64,000 nucleotides of DNA from NCBI GenBank assembly GCA_940337035.1, contig OW679197.1, positions 43,468,466-43,532,465 of the forward strand. Direction: 5' to 3'. Below, one piece after another: positions 10,280 to 22,538 of the stretch. The stretch is from Agriotes lineatus. Taxonomy: Eukaryota; Arthropoda; Insecta; Coleoptera; Elateridae. The translations under genes were made by a program, and so were the position numbers. The notes under the pieces were generated by a model, which did not search any database, was not told where the DNA came from, and saw only the letters and a program-made list of their open reading frames with translations. Position 1 is the stretch's first letter, and every line of letters starts with the position of its first letter.

Positions 10280-11000
10280 AGACTATCATAAGCTTTCCAC
10301 AATCACCGGAAATTACTGAAGATTAAGGTGCATTTCCACATATTTACGTACCAAGGTCGTAAGAAGGCGTTTATGGCCCCGGACTATAAAATGACAAAGG
10401 CCATAACCGTTAATTACGCAAGAGGTGCATGTAAAATTATCTATGCGGTCCTGAATATTCACAATTAAAACCAGATTTATACTCCCAATTCATTAAAATC
10501 CCCTAATCAGACAAATATTTAACAATCGCTAAATACGTATTTCGACAGCTAAGCCTTGGAGAAGCTACTGAAGAATACGTATTTAGCAGTTGTTAAATAT
10601 TTGTGTGGTTAGGGGTTTTTAACTAATTGTATCAGATTCAAACCACATGCTCCAACAGTTTTATATTCAAGATTAATAATTTTTATTAATTTTGGCAACT
10701 TACGATGTCACTGCTTGTAAAACTGACAAGCAAGCACTTTACGGCCCGCTGAATGTCCATTGGGGGGCCGTAAAGTACTTTATGGCCCTTGGGCTGCGAA
10801 GTGACATATTATGCCTTAAAAGATTAGGTAGAAAGTCACCAATTCCGCCCGGTCGTACTTAAAAACATTCAAAAGTAAAATCTTACATTTTTCATTATCC
10901 CTTTTTTGCTTATCGTTAAAAATATATGCTGCGACGTTACTAAACATTTTGATAAATATTAGATAAGATAATAAACAAACACTAGCATGATGTAATATTA
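10280..11000. other. AT-rich stretch with two short palindromes
   Basis: An inverted repeat spans about 10496-10617 (arms contain AAATATTTAACAATCGCTAA and TTAGCAGTTGTTAAATATTT, plus CTAAATACGTATT/AATACGTATTTAG). A hairpin at 10737-10777 has perfect 12-bp arms (ACTTTACGGCCC/GGGCCGTAAAGT) and is followed by TTTATGGCCC. Both look like small non-autonomous element remnants. No gene was recognised. Confidence 0.5.
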
Positions 11001-12260
11001 TATACTAAATCTGTGGTAAAAAGACTAAAGGGCATAAGTTAAAAATGGTCATTTTACAGGAACATCAAAAAACTATTTTGCTGGAGATTTGAGAACAACA
11101 TTTAATTCTTTTCGCTGGTAATCAAAAGAATCAAGTCGATTTATTGACTACAGCTTGCTTTGCTATTGATTCTAAAACTATTTCTACTAGAAAATAAATA
11201 AATACGGAACTTATACCTTATCGCATTTCCTTTTATTCATTTTATGAAATAGCAAAAGGGTATAAGTTGACATATCTCGGAATATGCATTTTCTGATAAA
11301 TAATTACTATGACAAAACATCATATATGTAGACATGAACTAAACAAGAATATGTGGTTACGAGTTCGAATAATGGGAGGTTATGTGTAGACTTACCGGTT
11401 AAGTTCTTGTACTTGTACTTCTGCAAAACTCTGTAAGCACGAGAGCGTGTGTCCATTTTGGCACTTATTCGTTAAACTAAACTGTAATAACGAATAATAA
11501 CACTGGACCGCTAAATGCACTCGTAGTATAATTGTACATAAGTTATTTGTTTTCAACAAAAACGGAAAGTTATGAAATGGCAAAAGGGTATAAGTTAACA
11601 TATGCTGTTCTGGGGTTGCAGATAACTTTACGAAAAGCTTTGACTCGGGGTATTAGTACACATGTATCTATTTGCCATTGACTAAATTTGTTTTTTATCA
11701 ATTTTTAGTGAATTTTCAGGAAATAAGTCTACATATCCTATTTAGAAAACTTGCTGTAACAATGCGGTTATGGTATGTAGACCTATATCCTTTTGTATTT
11801 AGATGCCCGATATTGCTCCGGACACGCAACATCAATAAAATCAAAAATGAGATAAGTCGACTTATACCCGTTTGCCTGTTTGCCACAGAAATTTCAACTG
11901 CTATTCTTGGAAAACTAATAGCAATATGCCATCGTTGTTGTTAGAAGGGAAACCATTTTTGTAATAATTACGATATAGCTTGGAAAGCGCCGACGGTAAA
12001 CTTATAAAGCTTGTTATGGCTAGGAAGTTTATTCACATAGGCGTTTTGAGAATATCCTTTAAAATATATTCAAAACTAGATGATCAACTAAAAGCGTTAC
12101 TTGGTAGCTTTCAGCAGCAATATACCCCGATAGCGAATACTGATTTTAACAAAATATCATTTTACTTTGGCAAAACTTGCCGCAACATCTCAATCAATCG
12201 CAATCTCATGAAACTACACAACCGCTTTGGCGTTATAGGAAAGTCGAAAAATTAGGAATA
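11001..12260. other. Region with iterated GGGTATAAGT-type motif
   Basis: A motif close to GGGTATAAGTTGACATAT recurs on both strands at roughly 11028, 11256-11276, 11580-11603, 11715 and 11850-11880. The first full pair also shares TTTATGAAAT before it, 327 bp apart. The two plus-strand frames at 11672-11944 and 11980-12255 match nothing known, start at non-ATG or arbitrary sites and are not called genes. Confidence 0.35.
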
Positions 12261-13736
12261 GTATGCAACGCTGAATGGATGTAAACATAGTAACTCCAAA
12301 GCGATATAACTTGTCTGTATGATTTTTTCGCCACGTAGGATATTAATGCAAAGAATTGCTTTTGGATGTCGCGTAACTTCTCGGTTAAGGTCGCGTAGGA
12401 GCACACTGCCGGACGACGCGAGTCCGAATCTAGGTACCGGAAAGTTATTGAAAGCCGCGAATGCTGCTTTATCCGTGCTCTCCGCTAACGACTTTGGCAA
12501 ATCGCCAACTCCATTTTAAACCAATTTCCTCTAGCTAGGCTTCACCATACTCAGCACCCGTCTCCTTTGCGAATTCTTTTTAGCTGAAGTTGTCGCACAT
12601 ATGGCGCCATCAGTGTACAACATAATATGATAACGGTGATGTGACTTGAAAACACGGGTTGAACAGATTACCAAAGATATTGTGCGGACGCTGCAAAGAG
12701 CACATGACAAAACCATTTTATCTCAGCTTTCTTAAATTTCTAGTGGTTTGCACCGCTGGAATTATTATGTTGTTTGTTAAAAATACAAATACGAATTGTG
12801 AGTAGCCCCGTTTTCGATATTGAATTATTTATTAATAAAAGACCTTGGAAACTGACCTAGGTCCTCGACTTTGCTCCAAAATGGTACACGTCGGAATATG
12901 CAGAAAACGTGATATTAAGTCAAGTGATATTACGCGAAGTGATGAAGCGATCTGATGTTACGTAAAAGTAATCTCGAAAACTAAGCTACCTGCGTTTATA
13001 TAGCGTGCGCCTGAATGGAAGGCATATTCCTTATTCTTTTGAGTACAATAGAATTGTCCAGCTAAGCTCCCTTTGCTCTACTGTAGCACAAGAGGTTGAA
13101 ATAACTTCCGTCGAAAAGGACTTTTCCTTTTCGAGCGTTTGCGACTGTATTGTCCACCCGAGTTGACTTTCCCTTTTCACCTGGCCTATTGTTAGTTGGG
13201 GCAAAAGGGTTTGTTGGCCGATATCCCCGAGTTTACGACATAGCTTCGGCTGAGCTAGAAATTGCATCGTGACGTTTAGACAAGCTAGTTTTAATTGTTC
13301 AATTCGACGACACAAATCACATTTGACATTACAGATGTGTCGTATTGCTCGCGTACAATTGATACTTTCTCTAAACTGTCACATCGCGAACTTCACTTTT
13401 ACTAGTTGGCTTAGTGCTGCACTTTAAGTCACATTTTAGTGTATGGCCTTCTCTTGCACGAAAGTCGTTTTCAGGCCATTCATCACCGCTACGCTACAAA
13501 TTAATACGATGGAATTTACTCTACTACAGATTTTTTGTTGAAATTAAGTTTTTGTGTGTAAATCAAGGTATTGATTGAAGAACATGTTTTTTCTTTTGCA
13601 CCCCTAAGGCCTCTGTCGTTTCCACTGAAACCGCCTCCGAATTACTTCAGGTGGCGCGGGCGTTCCTTAGACTGTATGTTCATTAAAAAAGTCCATAATG
13701 GGCGGCTGTGGAAATTCAAACGTATGAATAATATAT
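12261..13736. other. Unclassified, moderately GC-rich stretch
   Basis: Composition is more balanced than its surroundings, especially 12380-12500 and 13030-13320. Minus-strand frames at 12252-12500 (82 codons) and 13031-13315 (94 codons) lack recognisable domains. They could be decayed retroelement coding sequence related to the neighbouring Jockey element, but I could not read any RT, gag or endonuclease motif. Confidence 0.25.
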
Positions 13737-13862
13737 TGGTGGCACTTTAAGTCTATGTCAAATTCGAGGTTAACAGGTTAGGTTTTGTGTCAGTCTGTGT
13801 CAAAACTGACCGAAAACCTAACTTGATAACCTCGAATTTGATATAGACTTACAATGTCACTA
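13737..13862. mobile_element. Palindromic MITE, about 126 bp
   Basis: Arms of about 45 bp are reverse complements: one contains GTCTATGTCAAATTCGAGGT and AACAGGTTAGGTTTT, the other AAAACCTAACTTGATAACC and TCGAATTTGATATAGAC. Its outer part disrupts or truncates the Jockey RT remnant that starts just to its right. A related element lies at 53735-53855. Confidence 0.75.
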
Positions 13863-13879
13863 CAGTGCATCTTCCTGTT

Positions 13880-14945
13880 ATATTCTAAACAATCTGTCAT
13901 ACACGTGCGACTTAAGGGGTTCAGCCTATTCTTTCGGAAGTTTATGCATCAATCCTTCGTGCCAAACTTTGTCGAAGGCTGGCACGACGTCGAAGAATTA
14001 TAGCTGAGCACACTCGTTTTTCTTCTAGCATTTTCTCGATTAGATTCATAATCCGATGCACTTGATCTATAGCTGAGTGCTTAATCCTGATGATCGCGGA
14101 TCAATCCCTTCCTTTCAATTATTGGTTTCAATCGTTTGAGCAGAAGCTTCTCGAATACTTTGGCGATTGCTGACAGCAATGCGATAGGTCTATAAGATTT
14201 GACTTCGTTTGTTAGTTTACCTGGCTTTTGCAGAATTATTATTTTTGCTACATTCCAGCTGCTAGGTACATGTTTTAGTCTAAATGATGCATTGCATAAT
14301 TACGTTAGCATAACTAATCCCTTTGTCGGCAATGGTTTTAGAATCTCACTCATAAGATCGAACCCTAATTTTTTTTGCGGTTTAGATTAGTGTTGATCTC
14401 GTTAGCAACTTCTTGTGGTATGACTAATGTGATGGCCTCTTCTTCCTGATTTACATGTTCTTGTAGCGCAGCGTCGTTTTGTGTTACGTTTGGCGTAAAT
14501 GTTTCTTTAAGATGGTTGGCAAAGATCTGTGCTTTTTGATTATTATCTTTCGCCCAGCTACCATCAGGTTTTCTTATAGGGGGCATCTGCGTCACTGGTC
14601 GTTTTAACTTAGGTGTCGCTTTATAAAAAGAGTACTCTGCATCTGCTACTGCTGATAATTCCTTAGGTACTTAGTTATTAAGTGACTCCTCTTTTAGCTT
14701 CTGAATTTCGCGCTATAATACCTATGTTTTGTTATTTAAAGAATTTTATCAGTAGAATCTCTAGTTTGTTGCCATTTCCTTCTGGCTTTTCTTTTTTCTT
14801 TTACTAATTCTCTTATTTCCATGGGATAGTTATAGCCTACCGCTTTATGGGTGCTTTCTTTTGAATTGTTCCAAGTAGCATTTTGAATATTTTCATTGAA
14901 CCTTTTTGTCTCAAATTCCAGCTCAGTTTAGTTTTCAACTTTATT
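13880..14945 (-). pseudogene. Jockey element RT region, broken
   Basis: Minus-strand translation gives the Jockey linker YPMEIRELVKEKRKARRKW (near 14780-14840). Next comes MPPIRKPDGSWAKDNNQKAQ with FANHLKETFTPN (14500-14595). The RT start follows as VKSYRPIALLSAIAKVFEKL (about 14130-14210), then KRLKPIIERKGLI. Later RT motifs, including the YADD box, are absent: the sequence stops being recognisable near 13880, where the palindromic MITE lies. Several stops and frameshifts are present. It is the 3' part of the same element as the endonuclease and gag at 16695-18060, displaced by the insertion at 14950-16692. Confidence 0.8.
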
Positions 14946-15004
14946 CTTAGGTTTATATTATAACGTAACTAGCAACCAGTGAGACAAATGACTCATTTAA
15001 TAAA

Positions 15005-15378
15005 ACAAAAAAGACCGTTTTTCAAATAGAACGCGTTTTCGAGAAATCACGTGATTTCTCGAAAACCGGAATTGTCACGTGATTGAAATTCGGTTTCTGA
15101 CCTGACATGACCATTCCAAACAAATAACTTCAATAACTTTTTTCTCTATCTCTTACGGTTTGGCTGCTGAAACAGCGTCCTGGACGGACCAGCGTCCCGG
15201 ACGGACGGAAATCACGTGATTTCTCGAAAACCGGAAGTGTCGCGTGACTGAAATTCGGTTTCTGACCTGACATGACCATTCCAAACATATAACTTTCATA
15301 ACTTTTTTCTCTATCTCTTACGGTTTGGCTGCTGAAACAGCGTCCCGGACACACAAAACAGCGTCCCAGACAAGCCTA
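15005..15378. repeat. Tandem repeat, 165-bp unit, about two copies
   Basis: ATCACGTGATTTCTCGAAAA occurs at 15046 and again at 15211, 165 bp apart. The shared sequence continues through GAAATTCGGTTTCTGACC, CATGACCATTCCAAAC and ACGGTTTGGCTGCTGAAACA. Each unit carries a CACGTG-type palindrome. The 74-residue minus-strand frame at 15130-15354 is the repeat read through. It sits inside the Jockey element, next to the DNA transposon. Confidence 0.85.
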
Positions 15379-15380
15379 TT

Positions 15381-16692
15381 ATATACAGTGTATCCCATAA
15401 AGTTCCCTACAAATGGGAAACTTTTTTATTATTGGTTTCTCAGAAAATTTTATTCTTTATAAAATGCTCTCCATGGCCTCAAAACCTAAAATCAAAAACC
15501 AAATGACCGAAATATTGCGTAGTATACAGGGGAGGGTCAAAAACATAAATTCCTCTTAAGAGTAAAGTACCCTTATTTTTAAAAATACAAAAAAGTTTTA
15601 TAAGAATTAATTGTTTAGAATGAAAAGTTATGCGCAGATTCAAAAGCATGGCCTGTTATTCGACCATTTTCGTAAGGAATCCTTGGGATTTTCAACAGCA
15701 GACAGTGTCACATTGTTAACTGTATCCTCTGTGGTGACTGACGGTTCATGAGGTGTCTTGAACTGATTGGTAACACATCCTGTGGTTTTGAATTTACTTA
15801 GTACATCCCGAATTGTAGTAAAGTGTACGTTTTTTTCTGGGTGTCTATTATTAAAAATAACTGCGGCTTCCCTATATGTTTTGTAATTTTCACCGACAAT
15901 TAATGTTAATTCTATTGTATCTTGAAGAGTTAGCTTTACAGGCATTATAACGTTTTAGACGCTTACTTCAACGAAGACAACTCAATCTGACATTCTATTT
16001 CTGACATTCGTTTGTTGTCTTACAAATTTGTTTCCCATGGCTATAGTAGTTTTTTTCATATTTTGTTATGTGCCAGCATTCAATAAATAATTTGAAGGAA
16101 AATCTGAAGCGTTTTGAATTACGTAAGGGTTTAAACGTTTGCAAATGATTATTACCTGATTCATTTTAATGCAAGAAAACCATTTTCACAAAAAAAATTA
16201 ATGTGCTAAATAGCTACTCTACAGGCATGCAGCTAACGATTGAATAAAAAAATAAAAATTATTGTATATTCTTCCAATTCGTTTTAATACTTTAAATATT
16301 CCTGAAAAGTGACTGTATAGGACTTAATTTAAAGAAACATTAGCACAGTTGTACTGTTCTTAAATAAAGAGAGGCAATATTCAAAACAACTGAAAAAATA
16401 TTAATTTTTCGAATAACAGGCCATGCTTTTGAATCTGAGCATAGCTTTTCATTCTAAACAATTAATTCTTATAAAACTTTTTTGTATTTTTAAAAATAAG
16501 GGTACTTTACTCTTAAGAGGAATTTATGTTTTTGACCCTCCCCTGTATACTACGCAATATTTCGGTCATTTGGTTTTTGATTTTAGGTTTTGAAGCCAAG
16601 CAGAGCATTTTATACAGAATAAAATTTTCTGAGAAACCAATAATAAAAAAGTTTCCCATTTGTAGGGAACTTTATGGGACACACTGTATATA
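15381..16692. mobile_element. DNA transposon with ~283-bp TIRs, Tc1/IS630-like, non-autonomous
   Basis: Left arm 15381-15663 and right arm 16409-16692 are near-perfect inverted repeats. The ends read ATATACAGTGTATCCCATAA and TTATGGGACACACTGTATAT, so a TA or TATA target duplication is likely. The interior codes for only a helix-turn-helix fragment on the minus strand, and no DDE catalytic domain is present, so it cannot supply its own transposase. The two arms differ at only a few positions, which suggests a relatively young insertion into the older Jockey element. Confidence 0.85.
15640..15945 (-). pseudogene. DUF4817-like helix-turn-helix transposase N-terminus
   Basis: A 101-residue frame starts with an ATG at 15945. 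It reads through LTLIVGENYKTYREAAVIFN, NRHPEKNVHFTTIRDVLSKF and KTTGCVTNQF. This matches the DNA-binding helix-turn-helix that opens many insect Tc1/IS630-type transposases (pattern: EARGNAREAA, RRHPxHxTI, GSVTxNF). The frame then runs into the left TIR and stops, so the catalytic domain has been lost. It would act, if made at all, as a DNA-binding fragment; that is inference. The family link rests on the spacing and the REAA, HP, TI, TG and VT positions. Confidence 0.7.
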
Positions 16693-16694
16693 TG

Positions 16695-17430
16695 GATGGA
16701 TTCCGCCCTAAAGCTTTCCCAGTCGGTTGTTTTATTAGTTAATGCAGGTCTACTTTTTTTTAAATTATTTTTTCACTTGGCGTTAGAATAACTGCCGAAT
16801 GATCTGAACTTAAGTCAAAATGTTCCTCAATGTCTATGAAGTTTGATATCTTCTTAGTTATGAAGAAGTCTAGTAGGTCATGGGTTTTATTAATATCCGT
16901 TGACCACCGTGTTGGCTTACCTGCAGTGTGAAAATTGCATCCTATATCCTTGATTGTTTCTCTTAGCTCTTTACCTTTTGCGGAAGCGATTCTAGATGCC
17001 CAGTCTGTATGTTTGGAGTTAAAATCGCCTCCTGCAATAAATCTTTCACCAAGGTGTTGTAGAATATTTGTATAATTTTGTTTTTTTGTTAGATTGAACT
17101 TAGGAAGGCAATGGAGAGCACCAACTACTAAATTCTGCTTGAGCGATTTAATTCCGATCATTGTTAGTTGTATGTCTTCTTTTGGAGGTGTTTCCCTTCA
17201 TAGTGTTTAATGCACTATTTGATGATGACAACACTCCCGCCTCTTGCTTGGTTCTGAGGGTGTATCGTATGGTATACCCTTATACCCACTTACATTCAGA
17301 TATAATTGTTCTGTTAGGTGTGTTTCTGAGCTTATGTCAACGTTTTGGGTATCTTAGAATATTTGCATTTCGTCATTTCTAGCTAGAAGACCATTGGCAT
17401 TTCATGTTGCAATCCTAATTTCTTTTTTTT
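16695..17430 (-). pseudogene. Jockey element apurinic-type endonuclease domain
   Basis: This encodes the endonuclease half of a Jockey ORF2, which nicks target DNA to prime reverse transcription. On the minus strand the order is RIATWNANGLLARNDE (N-terminal asparagine motif, near 17400), a SETHLT segment with the catalytic glutamate, and then an uninterrupted 133-residue stretch at 16760-17161. That stretch holds AGGDFNSKHTDW (catalytic D and N), GKPTRWSTDINKTHDLLDFF and FDLSSDHSAVIL (SDH motif). It ends TNKTTDWESFRAE at about 16700, exactly where the inserted DNA transposon begins. Stops and frameshifts occur between 17160 and 17400. The catalytic residues visible are conserved, so decay is partial. 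Confidence 0.9.
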
Positions 17431-17439
17431 GCATTAGTT

Positions 17440-18058
17440 AATTCTACGAGCCTTAGCTCCACTAATATTGCTCTCTAACTTGGTTAGCCGTTGAGAAAAC
17501 TAATACATTATTTCCTCTTGAGCATGGAATCTACACATTACGCTTTGCATCGTTTGCGTTAGTGTCTGTTGTTCTGGTTGATTCATTTTGGCCCGTTTGT
17601 TGTCAGTTAGGACATTCTGATCTTGTACCTTTACATTCTGAATTGCGGCTGCATAAGATAGGTTGGCAGTTGTTCTTCTGCCAGTGAGCTCTCGTGTCCG
17701 GTGACTTGTTACATTCCTTTTATTTCTTTTTGTTGCTTCCTCTCGTCTTTGGCAATTTCACATCCACAGTAGTTTGCAGGGTAATTTTTACTGCAATTTG
17801 AGCAGATCGGTTTAGCACTCTTGGGATTATCGCAGTCACGTGTTAGATGATTCGCTGCACATTTAACGCATTTAGCTTCTCGTTTACAGAATTTTTGCGT
17901 ATGTCCATATCTCTGGCATTTTTTGCATTGTGGGATCAGCTTACTGTTTTTACTGCATCTATTTTAACTTTCATATGACATAAGTGTTCAATGCTATATA
18001 TTTTTTTATATCATCCTCCTGTTTAAAGGTTAACATAAAGATTGGCAGTTGAATTCTC
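17440..18058 (-). pseudogene. Jockey element gag-like ORF1, zinc-knuckle part
   Basis: Minus-strand translation gives LPIFMLTFKQEDDIKK (near 18000-18045), then three CCHC knuckles characteristic of Jockey ORF1: CKKCQRYGHTQKFC (near 17890-17928), CVKCAANHLTRDC (17832-17870) and CSNCSKNYPANYCGC (17760-17805). The knuckles bind the element RNA. In the third knuckle the usual arginine before GC is a cysteine. Sequence after the knuckles, towards the endonuclease, has stops. The gag N-terminus is missing beyond 18058, either lost by 5' truncation or replaced by unrelated sequence. Confidence 0.88.
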
Positions 18059-21000
18059 GTTTCCTGGTCATCAATTTTATTTTGTTTACAACGGCCGATT
18101 TTCCTTATATATCCATTTCGGCCGCCGGCGACAAATTCTGTATCTCGGATACCGATTTACCATTGGAGCATACGAAGCATATGAGTCCACGTATACCAGG
18201 GCTTGGACACGCCAACTTTTGCCAGCCAGAACATATGATATCATATCAAAGGCGTAGCAGATTTTCTTCAACTTCTATTTAAATCGAATAAGCAGGGCGT
18301 TCCTTACTATACAACGATCATAGAGCGTACATTATTTGACAATGAAAAATTTATTAGCTTAGTAGAGCCCAATCCCTAACTTTAAATACAGCACTTCTAG
18401 ACTAATTCGACAGAAACAAAGAACAGCAATGCTAGGTCCATAACAGCACGGCACTGCAAGTGACTGAAGACCCGCGTCTGAGATTCAGTCGCCGTGTCTG
18501 AACAGACTCAGATTCTGTATCGCGCATACCGAATCTAGGATACGGAATCCCCGTGTGTTCAGGGCCTTATCGTATATTACTTGTTACTAGCGGTTTTTGC
18601 TCGCACTTATGCGACTGAGAAATAATCAGTTGCATTTTCGCTAGCTTAAGACAAACATAGTGATTTTGTAATTCCACGTTGAATAAATATTTTTAATACT
18701 TTTATTTGCTTACAATACGACACTAGCCCAACGAATTGTATCAACATCACAAAACCAACTATAAAGGTGAACAACTTTGAGAACCTCAAAAACCTTCTAT
18801 AATATCAAAAATAATGTATGCATATTTACCAAATTGCATTTTATTCATTTCGAAGCAATAAATTATTAATCTGCAGCGCCACAAATACCATACTTAAATG
18901 TATGGGACTGCCATAGGCACATGCAAATTCGTCTGGATTCTGCAATGGTCTGACAACAATAACTATCTCTGATGAAAATAGTCTTAAAGTTGGTTTACTA
19001 TTGGCTGGTATATCACTGTAATATCCTAGTTATTTCGAAAAAAATAAACAATCGACTATAAATGTTGTAAATTTTAGCTTTGATTGCTACAAAAATTATT
19101 CACCATTTTTTCAGTACATGGTAGTTAAAAATTGTATAGCGCTTGTCAACAGCAAACACCTTGATTATGTCTAGATGTCTATATCTAGATACTATTGTTT
19201 AATTTAATTTTGTAACATGTTAAACTGTAAAATTTCATGTGATTTATGTTTCGAACTTATTGAAATTTCAAATTGTAACGCGAATCCCATTTTAGCTTTC
19301 GCTTATAATGCTTACAAAATCAGAGTTGCGTTTCACAATATTTCAAAGTTAATCAAATAATGGTGCTTCAACAATTCTCGCATGTTAATTGATAGGGGAG
19401 TAAAGAACATTTACATAGGGTAAGACAGGGGCTGCAGCGCTCTTAATTATTTATTAATCGATTAATCAGCGAGTGGAACTCTTCGCTTCGGAATGAATAT
19501 AAATGAAAATGAAGCAGTTTGCGTATGGGTTAATCCGGCCGTAGCATCTAGTAATGAAGTTGATTATGATTTTGCCCATTGTAACGAGCGTCTGCGTTGC
19601 TTAGATTTACTGCCAGTGAGTGCTGAAACTAAGTTTATGGATTTTTAATTGCGTTCATTATCTGTTTTTCCTGCTTTTAATTTGGAATTCTGCTTAAATC
19701 TATATTAAGGGCGAGGAGAAGTTCAGAAACAGTTGTACGTAATTATTAAATTTGAAACTGGCAATTCGATTAGGAACTGTTCGAAATGTCTACAGTTGAA
19801 ACTTATTCGCAGCACACGTAAACGTCAGATTATCTTATCTATTTTTGGCTGCTACCGGTTTTCAGGCAATTAGTGGGCATTTCTACTAATGATGAATGGA
19901 GAGGTAGAGAAATTAGCAACGATATTATCATAGACACACTCTGTGCCCCTTGTGTTATCACGACAACGACTAAATTGCGCTATTAAAAAGAGTTTATAGT
20001 ATTAATTAAGTGCTTCATTTTGCATTATCAAACCTATTCCAATAAATATAAGTATAAAGTAGAATGCTATTAATAACAAATCTTAACATTTCTTATTGTA
20101 CAACTTTCTCCCCTCATAAAATTGTAAAAAACACCAATTCCTTTGTGTACATTTGCGTAAACAGGCTGTATATGCGATATTAAGCAACATGCCAACCGCG
20201 TCTTGATCCAATGTTAGACAGCTCCTTAGCACAGCTATTTTAAACCAATAAATGAACTAAAATTATTGCGGTAGGCGTAGCACATACCTTAGAGCTTGCT
20301 AACTAAAGTTTGCTGCATTCCATTAATCAGATAAAGCACTACGACGACGAACTTGTTTACTTTTTTTTAACGATGCTACTCCGAATACTCTTATACATTT
20401 TTAATTGCTCGCGAAACATTACAATAAACTGCGGTAGAACTCCAGTTCATATTTTTATGCACAATCATGATTAAAACGACTATGCTTCCAGTTCATTTAT
20501 CTCTTATTAGCCTGATTTTTTTGCTCCCGCAGAAATGAACAAACACCGGCGTTACTGTGAGAAATGAAACGAACAGTTAGATCCGGAAAAGGTTAAAAAG
20601 TGCAACGGATGAACGATAATTTCGAGGACCGCACAGTAATTTAGTTGCTAAATTTCTACACAGCAACCGGCTGTCACCTTGGGAAGAGCGTTTCGTTTGG
20701 CTACACAAGAAAATCGCTGTTATCAAACGGAAAGTGGATAATTGTTCCCATACAAAATTTATTAAAAACTTTCACATGCAACCTTTATTCCAGTGATTTA
20801 CGTTCCGAATATCCAGATTATATAATTCACTCCAATTTTCTCCTGCCTGGTGATTTATCGCAAGAATTCAAATCTATCGTTAATTCCCCATTATTTATGG
20901 GCAAGCAGTTTCTAACATCGGGAGTAAGTCAGCCCTATCAGATTTTTGTTCCTGAAAATATGTTTCCTTTAGTCTAATTCTGGCGTGATGCATGGCTGGG

Positions 21001-22530
21001 CGCCTGTGTACAAACAAGGTGCCGTAATGCCACCAAATATCGTATTTACTGTGCCTTTTAAATTTTTGATTTACTAACAGAATTGCTGAAATATGTAAAT
21101 CCAGTTTCCTCGCCTTTTCCCCATCCCAGCGCTTCGAAAATCCAAGAGAATATCTTACAAGGCCAGCAAGATACCAGAAGTCCGCAAACGATTTTTCTTT
21201 GTCCTTAAAAGTTGGCTCTGTAGCTTATACTGATTTATTTCTATTAAAACGTGTAGAGAAATATCGTTACACAATAAATTTACATCAAAATAAAATATCA
21301 GATCTTCCATAAGCCTATGTAACAAAATGTACATAAATATCTGCACCGACTTTGCAAATCTAGTACACAAACTAGTTTAAATCACTCTGTAAGACTATGT
21401 AATTAATATGGGTGAACCCATGTGTGTCAGGAAAAAATTAAAGATAAATTGCGCAATCCAGTTATTTAACATTAAGCGTTAATATAAAACAAAGAAGAAT
21501 TCGATGATCTAATTAGTTTCTGCAGTTCCCAGCACATTTAAATTCATCGTTTAGGAAATTATTTCAAGGTTTCGTAAAAATATGCCGTTTTTAATTAACT
21601 CGTTGAAAAATGCTGCTATCGTATTACTGACCAGTGTTGTGATATAAAAATTCTAATTCGGCGGTAGCTGAGCAAAACGATTCTGTGTGAGGATATTTAA
21701 ATTCTTGTGCAGATATTTTAATAGAATAAATCTCAGACTTAAGTGATGCTTAAACAATTGTGACTAATAAAATATAAATTAATTTTTGGTTTCTCAAGGG
21801 AGATTCAAAGCTCATATTATAGAGAGAAAATTTAATAGGCTATAATCTTTATAAGCAATTAATAGGTGCTTACATACTTCCTCAAATCGTAATTAAGGTT
21901 ATTCGTTTTAGTTATTCTATTCCTGGCAAATAAATTACATCATAAATTTCGAAACTATATAAGTAATGAGTACTAGTTATGTCATTTTTTGTCCAATATT
22001 AAAAAGGCAGGATTAAATAGCGAATGTAATTTGAAAACATAAAACAACAGTTTATTTATAAAACCACAAAAATGGTGGCAACGGCTATAATTACAAAAAC
22101 TTTAGTTCTATTCAGATTCGAAAAACTCAAAGTTACTGATGTTACTGTCGAATTCTGTAAAAAATACATCAAAGGCAGAAACATTTGCAACAGTACAATT
22201 AGTCATCAGCTTTCGCAAACGATTTTTCTCAGAGTTTAGCAATATTTATCTCCAAATATCCTTTGTAAAAATATTTAAAGCTATACTTCGTTCATGTGCT
22301 ACTGTTATACACTTTCTATGTACATGGTAGTGTTGGCAGTAACTGTTTAGTAACCAACTGCTTCTGTGTGTCACCGTCTTTAATTTGGTGATGGTCTCTC
22401 TATTTACCCTTGCCGCCTCTACATAGACTGCAGCCTTTAAGAAATCCTGAAATACATGCAGCATGTGCAACAGAAAAACGTTTTCGCCATTTTTAATTTT
22501 TCACGAAATATCTTTAAATCCTCTTCGTGT
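18059..22530. other. Unclassified stretch; possible regulatory block at 19430-19700
   Basis: No gene or RNA was recognised. Around 18060-18560 short GC-rich fragments recur loosely (TTCTGTATC near 18135 and 18513). The block 19430-19700 has clustered TTAATCGATTAATC- and TAAT-type sites typical of homeodomain-bound enhancers, and it does not resemble the repeats. The 110-residue frame at 20645-20977 opens with TTG and matches no family. The rest is AT-rich and featureless to the eye. Confidence 0.3.
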
Positions 22531-22538
22531 ATCCACAT

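Noticed and set aside
12252..13315. Retroelement coding sequence in the two minus-strand frames
   Set aside because: Position beside the Jockey element is suggestive, but no gag, RT, protease or endonuclease motif could be read.
20645..20977. 110-residue plus-strand frame
   Set aside because: It opens with TTG, has no domain, no codon-bias contrast visible by eye and no supporting splice or promoter signal.
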